Origin: Panicum virgatum
Taxonomy: Eukaryota; Streptophyta; Magnoliopsida; Poales; Poaceae
Assembly (NCBI RefSeq): GCF_016808335.1
Contig: NC_053141.1
Span: 5,448,711 to 5,512,710 of the forward strand
DNA: 64,000 nucleotides
Direction: 5' to 3'
The position numbers and the translations under genes are program-made. The notes beneath the pieces are model-generated. The model ran no database searches and had not been told where the DNA came from. It worked only from the letters and a program-made list of their open reading frames with translations. Numbering within the stretch: the first letter of the stretch is position 1; each line of letters opens with the position of its first letter. Shown in pieces: positions 1-11,964 of this stretch.

Positions 1-1035
1 TTACTATTGCGGACGCCCTCAGGGACTAGAGATCTGGAAAATGGGACTCATGATAAGGCGCGCCAATATATTTCCCAAGCCGCGGTTGAGTTTACTTCTC
101 GCCACTGTGTGCGTTATCTGGGAAACATTGGCTTGCGAAGCTCATCGTCGATCGCATGGGTGGCAAACCCAATCCAACCAAAAATATTATCACTTAGAAC
201 CACAAGATCAGTACATGCAATGGGTGGGACCCAATCCAACCAAAAAGATATCACTTCGAATCACAAGAAGATCAGTACATCCACTAACTTAGATAGTAAT
301 AAACTCTAGAGAATGGATGGTTTACTAAACAACCATGGCTTCGACGAGGCTACTTAATAAATACTGTATGAAAAAGAAATCAAAGATTGTTATCCTTGCT
401 AGGGTCAACTTGTTGGCCCTCTTTTTCCGGAAGAAAATGATACTCAACACTTCCTCCATCTCTCTCGCAAATATATTTTACCACAAGCTCGAACATAATC
501 TCAACCAAAAAGATCAATTGGGAGTTACAGATTGGCAACAATAATAACAATGGTTTCTCTGTAACAACGTACGGACATATTTACTAATTGTGTGTTGTGT
601 GTGTGTATTTTCGCAGCCCTCGAAATCAACTTAACCCGTGGTGCAATTATAAAATCTAACAAATTTGCGAGATTTTTTCAGAAAGTGCTTTTCAAGGCAA
701 ACGTACAATCATGATTTTTATGTTTGCAGACTTGCTGTTTTACAAGTTACACTAGAAATCGATCGAATTTTAAAACTTTTATCGGATCATGTCTAGAACG
801 TCAAGTATTTGTAACCAAAGCGACATCACAAGAACACACATACTATGCAGGGTGGAAACGCTTTGTCCAAACCTTCAGTTGACATGAAAATACTAGCGGA
901 GACGACATTACACTTTTTAGTTGCCAGCTGGCTAGCTTGTCCCCGAGGACAGCGTCAATGATCAAGACGATGAGAAGTCAATCTGTGGCATCATGCCACT
1001 CGACATCCGACCGAGATCTCTGTCACCAACACCAT
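1..1035. other. No gene recognised; one imperfect direct repeat
   Basis: I see no convincing coding sequence or transposon end here. The only structure is an imperfect tandem duplication of about 63 bp (154-216 and 217-280). Both copies contain CCCAATCCAACCAAAAA, a TATCACTT block and AGATCAGTACAT. The remainder is ordinary AT-rich grass intergenic sequence. Confidence 0.6.
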
Positions 1036-1118
1036 TGAGGTACCGTTTGGATGTAGATATTGAAGGTTAGAATTTGAATTGGTATTGAACACATCTAATA
1101 TCAGCTGTTTGGATATCC
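1036..1118. mobile_element. Left part of a MITE split by LINE B
   Basis: The sequence from GGTACCGTTTGGATGTAG onward, through GATATTGAAGG and TTTGAATTGG, matches the reverse complement of 27195-27145 imperfectly (CTGTTTAGATGTTGATATTGG and GAATTGAATTGG). Together with 27012-27195 it makes the two ends of one inverted-repeat element. The two parts are now separated by all the nested insertions. Assignment to a superfamily is not possible by eye; no target duplication was resolved. Confidence 0.5.
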
Positions 1119-2160
1119 TCTTTTTTTATCGAGAAATATTCCTGCTTACGAAGAAAGCATATAGTTTGGTACAGGCTCAACTCCACGCTGGAGGAACCAG
1201 CTTAATAAGCGAGAACAGAGAGGGCACAGCCTCTAAACAAACTCAACGATAACCACCAACAAAAGAGAGAAAGCTAAAAAAAGAAGATGTTCTCCGCTTC
1301 TCTCTGCTGTCTGCACTTGAGGAACTTGTGCGTCCACATCTCCATCACTCCACGCAGCTTGTCAAAATGACTCCTGTCCGCCGCCTGCAACAGCACCGCC
1401 CAATTCTGCATTTTGAGGGAGATAGAATACGTACAAGATATCATAAGGCTGTTTCAGAAATTTCTTTTCCAATCTCATTTTGTTGCGAGATAACCAAAGA
1501 GACCACCAAATTATAGCAAACGAGAACAGTTTTAGATCATAGTCAGCACACCCTACCGGGATCCAATCACAAAAAACCTCCCCTGAGCTATTCGGGGCCC
1601 TGTCCCACCCTAGAGCCTCTTTAAAGCAGGACCAAACAAAGGACGCAATAATGCATTGGAAGAAAATATGATCAACCGTTTCCGGTTTATTGTAGAGAGG
1701 ACACCTATCATTGCCCTTCCATTTCATCTTTTTCAAAGCCACCCCAGTTTGTAACCTGTTGTGTAAAGCTTTGCCAAACAAACACCCTCAGCTTCATTGG
1801 CATCTTGTTTTTCCAAATCTTCCTAGCCTGTTTGTCAATCACACCCCTAAACGTGATGAATCTGTACATTGATTTATTCGAATATTTTCCCATTTTCTCC
1901 AACCTCCATACTACCTGGTCGGGGTTATCGGACAGATGCACCTCGTCCAATCTCCGCAATAAGCCATTCCATTCTTGAACTTCCGCCACCCCAAAGGTAC
2001 GTCTGAAAGACAGATACCACTCCTCCTGATTCCAACAGTCGCTGACCACAATTTTCTTGTCCTGCAAGAGAAAAGTTTTGGGAATTCCAACTTGAGGGGA
2101 GCGTCGCCTAACCATGTGTCAATCCAAAATCTGGTGTTCTCCCCATTCCCAATAGAGAAA
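1119..2160 (-). mobile_element. LINE B, 3' part: zf-RVT region and poly(A) end
   Basis: This is the 3' end of a plant L1-like LINE on the minus strand. A T-run at about 1120-1126 is its poly(A) end. Reading leftward from 2160, the frame shows FSIGNGENTRFW and then DTWLGDAPL, typical of the region after the reverse transcriptase. It continues with KIWKNKMPMKLRVFVW and the zinc-binding reverse-transcriptase region with a CPLYNKPETVDHIFFQC motif, ending near SLWLSRNK. At least one frameshift lies near 1710-1780, where two open segments overlap. It joins upstream to the LINE B piece at 2982-3268, being separated from it by the insertion at 2161-2981. It is non-functional. Confidence 0.8.
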
Positions 2161-2981
2161 GACTAGGCAAGTAAGCGCGCTTTGCGCGCCTGTAGCAAAA
2201 GGTTTGATCTAAAATAATAATAAAAATATATTATTGTGTGCTACAGTTAAAGCAATATCATGTTGATATATTTTAAGAACATGTTGATGTATTGAATGAA
2301 GTCTGGTAGGTATAGTTCATAGATTGTCATACAATTATATTTTGCGAGTTTACGAAGTGGAATTAAAATCCAATAAGTAGTAGGGGCTAGCACATGTAAA
2401 TGTAATGTATGAAATATGTTTATTATTTTCATGTAAATAAATAGTTAAACATATTTTGTGGGTGGATTCCAATTGAATATTATGTGGGTACCACCTGAAT
2501 AGCATACAGGACCCATGTGAATCCTGTATAAATAGTACATATAGGAATTTATTTTGCGTATGTTAACAGATATAGTTGATGGATTAGCTTACACTAATTA
2601 TTAATTTTGGTCGAAAAAATGATAAGATTAGAAATGAATGTATGATTCAATTATATTTTGCGAGTTTACAAAGTGAAAACAAAATCCAATAAATAATACA
2701 GGTAAATGTAGTATACAATTTTTTTTATTTTTGTGTATAAAAAAACTAAACATTTAAACACGTGGGGCCACATGTTTTTATTTTTTTTATTACAAACAGC
2801 ATAGGGGGCCCACATGAATAGTATATTTTATTATTTTTTATTACGAACAGTACCCACACGGGCCCACATGAACAGTACCTTTTATTATTTTTTATTATGA
2901 ATAGTACCCCCGCCCCCATGAACAGTACCCCGCGCCCACATGGGCCGCGCCTCACGAGCGCGCGCCTATTCTTGGCGCGTT
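2161..2981. mobile_element. Unclassified AT-rich insertion inside LINE B
   Basis: This stretch interrupts the LINE B frame between KIKDRFYSG (2982 side) and FSIGNGENTRFW (2160 side). Its two ends are GC-rich and roughly inverted: AAGTAAGCGCGCTTTGCGCG on the left, and on the right the reverse complement of ACTAACGCGCCAAGAATAGG. The interior is AT-rich and has no coding potential. It is probably a non-autonomous DNA transposon. The superfamily and the target duplication were not resolved. Confidence 0.5.
2764..2912. repeat. Tandem repeat, about 52-bp period, three degenerate copies
   Basis: Successive copies share GGGCCCACATGAA(T/C)AGTA followed by TTTTATTATTTTTTATTA and GAA(C/T)AGTACCC. It lies inside the insertion at 2161-2981. 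The short minus-strand open frame across it is a by-product of the repeat and is not a gene. Confidence 0.7.
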
Positions 2982-3268
2982 AGTATAGTTACTCAATACC
3001 CCTGAATAGAATCTGTCTTTGATTTTTTGCAGGCCTCTCCAAAATTGCGACCCCACCTCCTTGCTACAGTTTGCAAAGGAACGAGTCCTTAAATATTTTG
3101 CTCTTAGCAGATTACAGCACATGTCCTTCTCATCAACATTATATATTCTCCACACCCATTTTAGGAGTGTCTCATTCAGAATTTTTGTGTTTAAGATTCC
3201 CAGGCCACCATAATATTTTGGGATGCAGACATTATCCCATTTCATCATATGGTACTTGAACTTCTCAA
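2982..3268 (-). mobile_element. LINE B, middle part (post-RT region)
   Basis: The minus-strand frame reads KYHMMKWDNVCIPKYYGGLG, NTKILNETLLKWVWRIY, then FWRGLQKIKDRFYSG. This is the conserved segment that follows the reverse transcriptase in plant L1 elements. At 3269 it abuts the poly(A) end of LINE A, which therefore inserted here. At 2982 it is cut by the next insertion. Confidence 0.8.
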
Positions 3269-5354
3269 TAATTTTTTTAGAAAAGGGAAACTTTATTAAT
3301 TTCAAGTTTGATACATCGAGTTGATACATCGCCTTGAAATGTTCCCAGCCTCTGCCCTAATGACACACAACCCTACAAAAAGTTTTTGATAGAAGCCAAG
3401 CACATTAATAGCTGTCAATTCTAAGACTAGACTCCCACCCATGCACCCGGACAAAAAAGTCCTTGGCCACCTGGGCCAAAAAATGCGACGCCGCCACAAG
3501 GATGTCATGCGAAGAGGGCCATTGTAGGATAGCCCATATTCGTAACCAATGTGTAGTCGCGAAGATCACCTGCAAGAAAGAATGTTTTTTTATCAAATAC
3601 CACTGCATTTCTGCAGCGCCAAACAGACCAGCAAAGGGCTGCAGCACCTACAAGGACAAATAGTTTGTAATCTTTTGGTATACTATTCAACCAGTTTCCA
3701 AACATATTAGATACACTATTTGGTTTAGGCAAACCCCAAGCCGCGTAGACCGAGGCCCATACCAACCGTGTAACGCGGCAATCAAAGAAAAGATGTTGTA
3801 TTGTCTCATCTTCATGACAAAAGCAGTATTGTTGGCTCCCTTGCCAATTATATCTTGCCAGATTGTCTTTTGTAAGTATGAATCCTCATTTTAGGTACCA
3901 TAGAAAGATCTTGATCTTGAGTGGAATTTTAAGTTTCCAAAGCTTTTTGTTTGTATTTGAGATATTCTGATGTATTAGTCCGAGGTAATGTGATTTTACT
4001 GTAAAAACACCTGCCTGGTCTAGATTCCATTTGAAATCATCCCGTTCATGGTTAGGTATAATGTTAGTTAGGCGTGCAGCAAGATTATTCCACATTACTA
4101 ATTTGCTGCCAATTAAATCTCTTGTGAGTACTGTTCGCGAAGGGATCTATTACCTAACCAAGCATCTTCCCAAAATCTTATCTGAGACCCATCCTTAATG
4201 ATGAAGGTGCTGAATTTTAAGAAGTTTGCTTTGACCTTCATTAGGCTTGCCCAGAAATGTGAATCCCCACTCTTTCATTGGACTTGTACTAAAGGTTTAT
4301 TTCCTAAGTATTTATTGCGTAGAATTTGCTGCCATGTACCATCTGTCGTTAGAAGACGGTATAGCCACTTACTGAGCAAAGCAATGTTTTTAAGCTCTAG
4401 GTTATGTATCCCTAGTCCACCCTGATCTTTAGGTTGGCACAGAATACTTCACTTTGCGAAACGGTATTTTCTTTTGCGCTCATCACTTTGCCAGAAGAAT
4501 CTAGACCGAAAGTAATCCAGCTTTTACGAACCCTATTGGGATTTCAAAGAAGCATATCATGTACATGGGAAGACTGCTAAGGACTGAATTGATGAGTGTC
4601 AATCTGCCTCCAGTTGAAAGGTTTTTCCCTTTCCAACTACTGAAACGTTGCTCAAATCGTTCTTAGATCCTAACCCAATCATTATTAGACAGCTTCCTAT
4701 AGTGGATCGGAATGCCTAAGTATCTGATTGGGAAGTTGCCTAAGTTGCAACCAAACTGTTCCATGTAATGGTTTTCATAGTTCTTAGCTTCGCCAAAGCA
4801 GAAAATTTCACATTTGTGAAAATTGATTTTAAGACCAGATAACTGCTCAAAAGCGCAAAGGATATTCTTCATATTTTGAGCTTGTTCCAAACTGTGGTCC
4901 ATGAATAGTATTGTGTCATCAGCGTACTGTAGGATAGAAAGCCCACCATCAATTAGGTGTGGCACCACTCCATTTACCTGATCATTGGCTTTGGCTCTAT
5001 TGATAAGGAGTGTGAGCATATCTGCTACTATATTGAATAGGATGGGTGAAAGTAGATCTCCTTATCTCAGCCCTTTCTTTGTTTGAAAGTAAGGACCAAT
5101 CTCATCATTGACGTTAATCGTCATGCTGCCGCCTGAGATGAACGACTTAATCCACTCAATCCATTTGGGTGAAAAGCCTTTCAACCGAAGCGTTTGCAAT
5201 AAGAAATTTCACTTTACTTTATCGTAGGCCTTTTCGAAATCTATTTTGAAGATAACCCCACTCAGATTCTTTCGATGTAATTCATGTATGGTTCGTGTAG
5301 AACTACGACCCCCTCTAAAATGTTCCGGTCACGCATAAAAGCTGTTTGTGTAGG
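3269..5354 (-). mobile_element. LINE A, 3' part: RT palm to poly(A)
   Basis: This is the largest 3' block of LINE A on the minus strand. From 5354 leftward it reads PTQTAFMRDRNI. It then shows a damaged GDLLSPILFNIVADML block, and the catalytic palm motif as QYADDTILFMDHSLEQAQ (about 4900). LKINFHKCEIFCFGEA, FPIRYLGIPIHYRKL and the zf-RVT part follow (WKLKIPLKIKIFLWYL near 3900 and LCWSVWRCRNAVVFDKK near 3600). The T-run at about 3270-3276 is the poly(A) end. Stops and frameshifts are scattered through it, so it is a dead copy. Confidence 0.85.
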
Positions 5355-6605
5355 TGTTGACACCAAATTTTGGTAAATCTGATGTAATCTGAAGCATAAG
5401 GGTCGTCAGCTGCTAAGTGTGCATCGGCAGGGGTGACATGCAACGAACAGGTATATATGCTGATGATTCACAAGTCTATCTTGTCTAGGGGATGTTGGAA
5501 TTTAATGCTCATGCCGAGGTCCAGAGATGTTGGCTTGGATTCGTCACGAAAGAAGCTGAAGGGATATAAGCATGCATGTATCAGCGAATCCAAAGATTGT
5601 TCACGTGTAAACAAGAGGAAAGAATCTTAGGTTGGTTTCCGTAATTGAATACGTGGGGTTGGTCCATTGTTTGAATAAGCATGACACGTGCACGAGTTGA
5701 TGCTTAATTAAATAAGGAAGAGAGGGCAAATCGGAAGAAGGATTTGGCCAATGCTACGTATATGGGAAGGATGTCACGGAAGATACCTGCAGATTATCTT
5801 TTCTGGACGGGATCGGAGGAAGCTTCATTAGCGAGGATTCTATACAAGGAAAATAGAGTCTATGTATTTTAATATTAGTATCTTTAGATATTTCTTCATT
5901 AGCAAGTCTGGTGTGCCGTGACCGGCTTGGTTGTCTAGGCTATAAATATGTACTCCCGTCCATTGTGAAATGTTTATCACACCATCAATCAAACAACTCT
6001 ATTTTTTACCTGCAATTTACTTTTCCGGCGACTTCGCCTTTTCTTTTTTTTCGACGAGTTCTTTCGAGTTGATCAAGGACGCATCACATTCGAACGACTT
6101 GATCTGCTGGTAAGTTTTCGTTTACCGAATAAATCTGAGCTTTAGCTTCCGGGCGCATCGCTGTGGCTTCGTTCAGATCTATTCAAAAGTTATCGATTTT
6201 ATCTAGGCTTTGACTTCCGGGCGTATCGCTGTCGTCTCGTCTAGATTTATTCACCAATTATCGATATCGGCTAGATTTGTAGGTTTTACTACGCTTTTTG
6301 GCCATTATCACACCTAAAAACATATTAGATCGGCTTTAGGTTTTGCAGTAACACTTTTGTTATCTCAAGAGCCGGTTTAGATCTGTTTTTAGTTTACATC
6401 ATCTGAGTTACACATTCGTAGCTTAGATCTTATTACACATGTATAATCGGCTACTCAAAGCCGGTTTTGTCGCCTAGTGCATCGGCTGATCCTGCCGACG
6501 CACTCGTTTATTACACGCTTGTATTTAATATTCTTTTGTCGTGTATTGTATCGGCAAAGCTTGCCGATACACCTATCTGAGGGATAATCAAAACTCCAGT
6601 CAACA
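5355..6605 (+). mobile_element. LTR-like insertion (probable solo LTR) in LINE A
   Basis: The insertion begins TGTTGACACCAAATTTTGG, a start common among grass LTRs, and probably ends with CCAGTCAACA, the inverse of TGTTG. It contains TATAAATA near 5942. It also carries two related segments near 6125-6170 and 6200-6245, each with CTTCCGGGCG(C/T)ATCGCTGT. No gag or pol is present. It interrupts the LINE A frame just before PTQTAF; that frame resumes near 6628. The right end could lie anywhere from 6605 to 6627, and I could not find a clean 5-bp target duplication. Confidence 0.6.
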
Positions 6606-6626
6606 GGTCAGATTGACTGACACGCT

Positions 6627-6884
6627 TGGTCTACTTTCCTTGCTTGGCGAACACTTGCCCTCGGATTGTGGCCACTTTTGTGAAGATCTTAAAGCTGACA
6701 TTCAGCAGGCAGATGGGTCTATATTGTTGGATTTTATTTGCTTCTCGGATTTTAGGCAATAAAGTTATGACACCAAAATTGAGACTGAATAAAGTCAGGT
6801 CACCAGAGTGCAGATCATGGAATATGTTCATCAGGTCACCTTTGATGACTTCCCAAAAATGCTGGTAGAACTCAGCAGGGAAGC
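6627..6884 (-). mobile_element. LINE A, RT fragment between two insertions
   Basis: The minus-strand frame reads FPAEFYQHFWEVIKGDLMN, then LPKIREANKIQQYRPICLLN, part of the finger region of an L1-type reverse transcriptase. Removing the solo LTR at 6885-25083 and one copy of the GAAGC duplication joins this piece in frame to NKAPGPDGF at 25084-25135. This proves that the two blocks were one element. Confidence 0.9.
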
Positions 6885-8562
6885 TGTAACACCCTAGTGT
6901 TAATCGCGATGCTAATCATGTGCTTAACCCGCTAATCATGGACTTAAGCTTGTCATTAGTGCTAATCAAGTTGCATAGTGAACATCAACTTAGCTGAGTT
7001 CGACCATGTTTTTCTCCAAAATCTAACCTCAAAAACAAAGTTGTAGATCTTCTCTTCCTCTATAACTTCTATTTTGGCCAAATCTCAAGTTTCAATATGA
7101 AATTTTGAGTTTAAATTGGTCAAAGTCGAGTCAAAATTACTCAACCGGGTTCTTGTGCGCCACTGTGCCCGTACGCGCGCCCATGCCGCGACCGGCGACG
7201 CGCCGGCGACTCCACGCGTCGCACGCGCCGACGATCCTCGCTCTCCGTGCGCGTCGCCCTTATCCATTCGCGTCGCCCTTATCCATTCGCGTGCCCTAGA
7301 TGCTTCTCGTCCCCGTTCCTTTCTTCCTCCCCTTCCTCGAGCTCGAGCTGAGCCGAGCCCGAGCAGCGCCGCCGCCGGCGTCTGTGTAGACCATCCACCG
7401 CCGTCCCTTTTGATTCCTCACACCCCAACCCTCTTCGCCTCGCCCCACACCCACACTGCACCGTCCCGAGCCTGTTTGAGCCGCTTCTCGGACGAATTGG
7501 CCCCTGCACCGCCGGCCGCCAGAGCAGCTCCGCCGGAGCTCCACCCCCGGCCGTCGATCTCCTACCTCCGGCATCCCTCCGCCCAAATCGAATGCGTGGT
7601 GAGCTTCCCCGCGCTTCTCTCATCCTCTCTGTCACTTTTCTCCTCCTCTTCCGGAGCCGCCGGCGCCAAAACGTTGCCACGCTGCCACCGCAGCTCAGCC
7701 GCCGCGAAGCGCCCCTGCGCGGGCCCGCGAGCCACCGCCGCACGCCCCAGGGCCGCCTGGCCACCCTGGCTGCGGGGCTGCCCCGCCCGGCGGCGGGGAA
7801 CGCCGCGCCGCCGCCGTGCCAAGCCATGGCTGGCCGCGTGCGCGAGTAGGGCTGGGCTCCCCCCCCCCCCCCTGACTAGTGGGGCCCGGCTGTCAGCCGG
7901 TTTAGGGTTTATGGTTTTTCCAAAAATCATTATTTTGGCTGATATTTTGCAAAATGCATAACAAATCACAGAAAAATGTTAAAAATGCAAAATCAATTTT
8001 GTTGGTTTAGTTGCACCCAGATCTTCGGAGAAAAAAATACTCATGCATGTTAAATGTCAGTGTTACCTCTATTAATATTTAGTTTGTGCTTAAGTTTGTT
8101 TATTTAATATCTGTTGTTCGGTGGCTCTAAAAATCATGAAATTTATGCAGTAGCCTAATCTTTACATGTGTGATCCACTGTAAAAATTTTATGTGCTAGT
8201 GCTATGCACTATTGTGTAAATATAAGTATGTTTAGTTTAACTTGCTAGAGCTAAAATAAATGCTTTTTGTTATCTATAAATGTTGGTAAATTTTTGTTGC
8301 ATGTTTTATCAGTAGCTTGACATGCTGCAAAATCTTTGTTACTAAACCATAGCTGCAAGTTAAATTTTTGTATTTATTTAGTTCCTAGCTATAGTCCTTT
8401 TTCTTTGTTCTTGTGGCTAGTTAATTTCTTTGCACTTGTATAATCTCATTAAGGCATGTTCTAGAGTCAATCCTGCTAGCCATGCTAGGACCAGAGTGTT
8501 GTTGTTTTTAGGTACTGTGCTCAAGGTTGCTCGTGCTCTAGATGATGTGCGATTAGTCGTCC
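6885..8562 (+). mobile_element. Solo LTR (Gypsy, Tekay-like), part 1 of 3
   Basis: The LTR starts TGTAACACCCTAGTG at 6885 directly after GAAGC (6880-6884). Its other end, GGATCTGCTACA, is at 25083 and is followed by GAAGC (25084-25088), giving a perfect 5-bp target duplication. Removing the CACTA and Copia insertions leaves about 3537 bp with TG...CA ends and no internal region, hence a solo LTR. Its layout (GC-rich block at 7140-7860, then AT-rich) and several segments resemble the LTRs of the Gypsy element at 34469-45948. For example, the end TTAATTTGGGCGGATCTGC resembles ATCAAATTGGGCGGTTCTC. Open frames in the GC-rich block are not genes. Confidence 0.85.
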
Positions 8563-11500
8563 CACTACTACAAAAATGATTTCTAGCAACACCTCAAATT
8601 TTTTTTAGAGGCGGACCAAAAAGTCACCCGTTCTTTACAAATGGGACGTGAGTACTGTAGCAAATGAGCCGCCCCTAAAAATGCATTTGTAGGGGCGGAT
8701 CACCCCATCACCCGCCCCTAAAAATGGGGCGCATTTTTTAGGAGCGGGTGATGGGGTGACCCGCCCCTACAAATGGCATTTTTAGGGGCATTTTTAAGGG
8801 GCGGGTCACCCCTGGTCCACCCCTAAAAATAATTTTCAAATTTATTCTAAAAATGATTTAATTCAAAAAAAATAGCAAACCATATCAAAAAAAGGTGAAA
8901 TTTTTTGCATAAGTCTATTGTGATCTATAGAACTATAAAAAATATGAAAAATATATTTCAATTTATATAGTGATAATGAGTGTGGAAACCACAAAGTAAG
9001 TCTTAAGTTGTATGAGAGAGTAGAGTGAGTGAGTCATACATTATGGTTTCACACTCTTCACCATTATAAATGATGAAATATAGTTTTGTAATTTTTTTTA
9101 ATTTCTACATATCTTAATAGGCTTACTGTAAAAATTTCATCTTTTTTTGATATGTTTTACTATATGTTTTCGTTTTCAACAAAATTTTAAAATTAAAAAA
9201 ATATTTGTAGGGACGGATGGGGACGTCACCCGCCCCTAAAAATTATTTATAGGGACAGGTGGGGGCATCACTCGCCTCTAAAACTTATTTGTAGGGGCAG
9301 GTGACACCCCACCCGCCCCTAAAAATAGAATTTGCAGGGGGCGGACCCGCCCCTACAAAACTTAAACGCAGTCGGCGCGCATTAAAAATTTGGAACGAGC
9401 CCACGCACCTTGTCAGAGCTGGCCTTTATCTTCTCACCTCTCGCAGCTCTCTCTCGAAATATCTGTCCCCACTCACCTAAACTCTCTCTCTCCTTCAAAA
9501 AAACTCTCTCTCTCCTCTCTCTCAGCTCTCTCTTGAACTCCGTGGAGAAGCCCCCTGCCCATCGCTGGACTTGCCCCGACGGCCACCTGCATGAGGGAGG
9601 GGGGCCGACCTGAGCAGAGCTTCAGCGGCGGGTGGTGAGTAGGCGCGCGCGACCCTGCTTTGAGCTTGCCCGGTCGCCGGTGAGTGCGTGGCGGCGCTGG
9701 GCTCGCTGAAGCTGGCGATTTTAGTGTGGATTCATAAAATTGTTTGAGGGATTTTGTTGCTAGGATTCTTGTGTGCATCTTTGATTTAATCTCCACTCGA
9801 ATCTCTTGCAAATCGACTCGGATTTTGAGTTTTCCCCAAATTGCGTTCCTAGAACAGACGTTCGGAATTTCACTCGATTCACAGTGGTTTTTGAATGTTT
9901 CATGATCTTTTTCCTGGATCTATTAGATCTTGTGACCGTGCATCTATGGTCCAAATCTTGTTTGAATCAGTGGAGTATTCAGGGAGTATTTTTTGTTTGA
10001 AAGTTTGATGTTTGCTTGACATTTGAATCGTGTGCTTCCAGGGAGTGTCCCGAGATGGAGCAAGCTAGAACCAGGAAGGTGGAGCAAGCAGCGCGAGGCA
10101 GGCCGCTACGGCCAAGATCCAGATTCAGTGACATTGCATAGGCATGTCACAATGTGACATGGGGGTGATCTCAGCCCTCGATATGGAATCCAACGACTTC
10201 ACTTCTAGGCCCGCACGCAGCTAAAAAAAAGTCTCCGTTTCACCCCGTTGCAGGGTAACAAGCGAGAGACCGCGCGTCAGTGCTGCCCGTGGCGCCGCCT
10301 CTGTTCCCCGGCGCTCGGCTCGACCGCCCGCGTCCGGCCGGGACGCCGCCGCGCTGGCCCCAATCCAGCGGAGGTCCAAATCCCGCACCTCGTGCGAGCG
10401 CCAGTCAACGGAGACACCAGGTCGTCGGAGTGATTGGGGACGCGGCCCGCGGAGCCCGCTGGGAGCGCCGCCACGAGAGACCGCTGGGGCCGCGCAGCAC
10501 CAGGAGGAGGACGAGGAAGGCCGCGGCCTCGGCGCACGCTCGCGTGCCTTGAGGGCACCGTGCGGCGTGCACGCGCTCCGGGCGTGGTCCTGCTGCTATG
10601 GTGAAGCGGCGGACAGCTCCTCCTTGTCTTCCGGCTACGGCCTCGCGCTCCTGGAGGCCGTCCTCGCCGCGCTCAACGAGACGCTCGCCACGCAACGGGC
10701 CGCGGCGGCCCTCCGCGATGCCGGCGACCAGGCGCTCGGCGCCTTCCTTGTGCTCGCGGACGCATACGGCACGTTCGGCGCCGCGATGCTCGCGGCGAGG
10801 CAGAGCGTGGCGAACGCGCTGGCGCGCACCCGGCGCGGGGACGGCGAGGCAGTGGCCCCGTCCGCGCACACAGGCGGACTGAGAAGGAGCTGTGCCACCT
10901 TGCCGCCGCGATGCAGCACGCCTCGAGGCCCGCGGCAGCGGCGGCGAGCTCCGCGGACGCCGCGGGCGGGCGATGAAGTGATTGGTGTCGTGGGTCGTGG
11001 CGGAGGCGACATCTCGCGCGGCAGCCGCAATTCAGTTCAGTGGCCAGCTGCCGGGGTAGGCGAGCGGGCAGCGCGCGAGGCAGGCGATCTGCAGCATCCG
11101 CGGCGCCATTCCGCGTGTCGTCCCAGGTGGAGTCCCGCGGTGGCGGCCCCGCCAGCCTCCCGCGGTGACGACCCTGGCGGAATCCCGCGCCACCGGCACC
11201 CCCGACCTCCCACGGCAACGGCTCCCCTCCCAGCACCGGCGGCGGCGGTTGTGGGGGAGGAGGAACGACGCGCTTGGGATGGATTCGGCGATGAGCTACG
11301 CGCTCGGGCAGTTGTAAACGGGAGGAAAACGGAGTCCGCGGGTCAAAACGGAGGTCTAAGGGTGGGCCGGCGAAACGGATCGTTGGATTCCTTTTCAAGG
11401 TTCCAGATCACTCCAATGTTACATCGTGACCAGCCATGGCAATGTCATGGAATCCGAGTCCCTACGGCCATGGGGGCTCGAGCCTGGCGGCGGCCTGGCG

Positions 11501-11964
11501 AGCGCTGACGGCGGCCTGGACGAGCTGCGGCAGCCTGGCGAGCGACGGCGGCCTGGACGGGCTGCGGGGGCCTGGCGAGCGAAGACAGCCATGCCAGCAT
11601 CGTGGGCTGAGGCTCGAGCCCAGCTCGAGCAAGAGGCGGACGTGAAGCTCTTTCTGGACACGCCGGAGCAAGACGTGTGGGTCGACCAGAGCTCCAGGGG
11701 CGCCGACCACCGCGTGCCGGCGCCGTTGGCGTGTTTTTTTTCTAAATCAATTTGTAAGGGCGGGTGATGCAGTGACCCGCCCCTATAAATGTATTTTGAG
11801 GGCCGTTGAGGAGGTGGCCCGCCCCTAGAAATAGACTTTTAGGGGCGGGTTCGTTACCCGTCCCTGGAAGAGGTATTTTTAGGAGCGAGAACTAGCTACG
11901 GATTTTCTACCCGTCATTAAAAATAGTGTTTTACCCGCTTCTACAAACTTTTATTGTAGTAGTG
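8563..11964. mobile_element. CACTA transposon carrying gene fragments, no transposase seen
   Basis: The terminal repeats are CACTACTACAAAAATG at 8563 and the inverse of CACTACTACAATAAAAG at 11964. The flanking 3 bp are TCC and TTC, an imperfect target duplication. Subterminal regions (8590-8820, 9205-9360, 11755-11945) are packed with direct and inverted copies of an AGGGGCGGGTGA / CACCCGCCCCTAAAAA motif, as expected for transposase-binding repeats. The interior (about 9400-11720) is GC-rich, gene-like sequence unlike the flanks. No transposase domain is visible, so it is non-autonomous and carries captured host sequence. Confidence 0.85.
10549..10985 (+). pseudogene. Captured gene fragment, possibly DUF241-like
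   Basis: The frame from about 10620 reads LALLEAVLAALNETLATQRA, then DAGDQALGAFLVLADAYGTF, then AAMLAARQSVANALARTRRG. After a frameshift near 10880 it gives TEKELCHLAAAMQHASR. This alanine- and leucine-rich helical pattern (an AL-rich repeat, a LADAYGTF-like block and a KEL.HL tail) resembles the plant DUF241 family of unknown function. I infer that from memory of the family, so it is uncertain. There is no intact frame across the whole fragment. It lies inside the CACTA element, so it is most simply a captured exon. Confidence 0.4.

Noticed and set aside
7116..7961. 281-codon frame and overlapping frames on both strands in GC-rich DNA
   Set aside because: It lies inside a solo LTR; the long frames on both strands reflect high GC content and show no domain.
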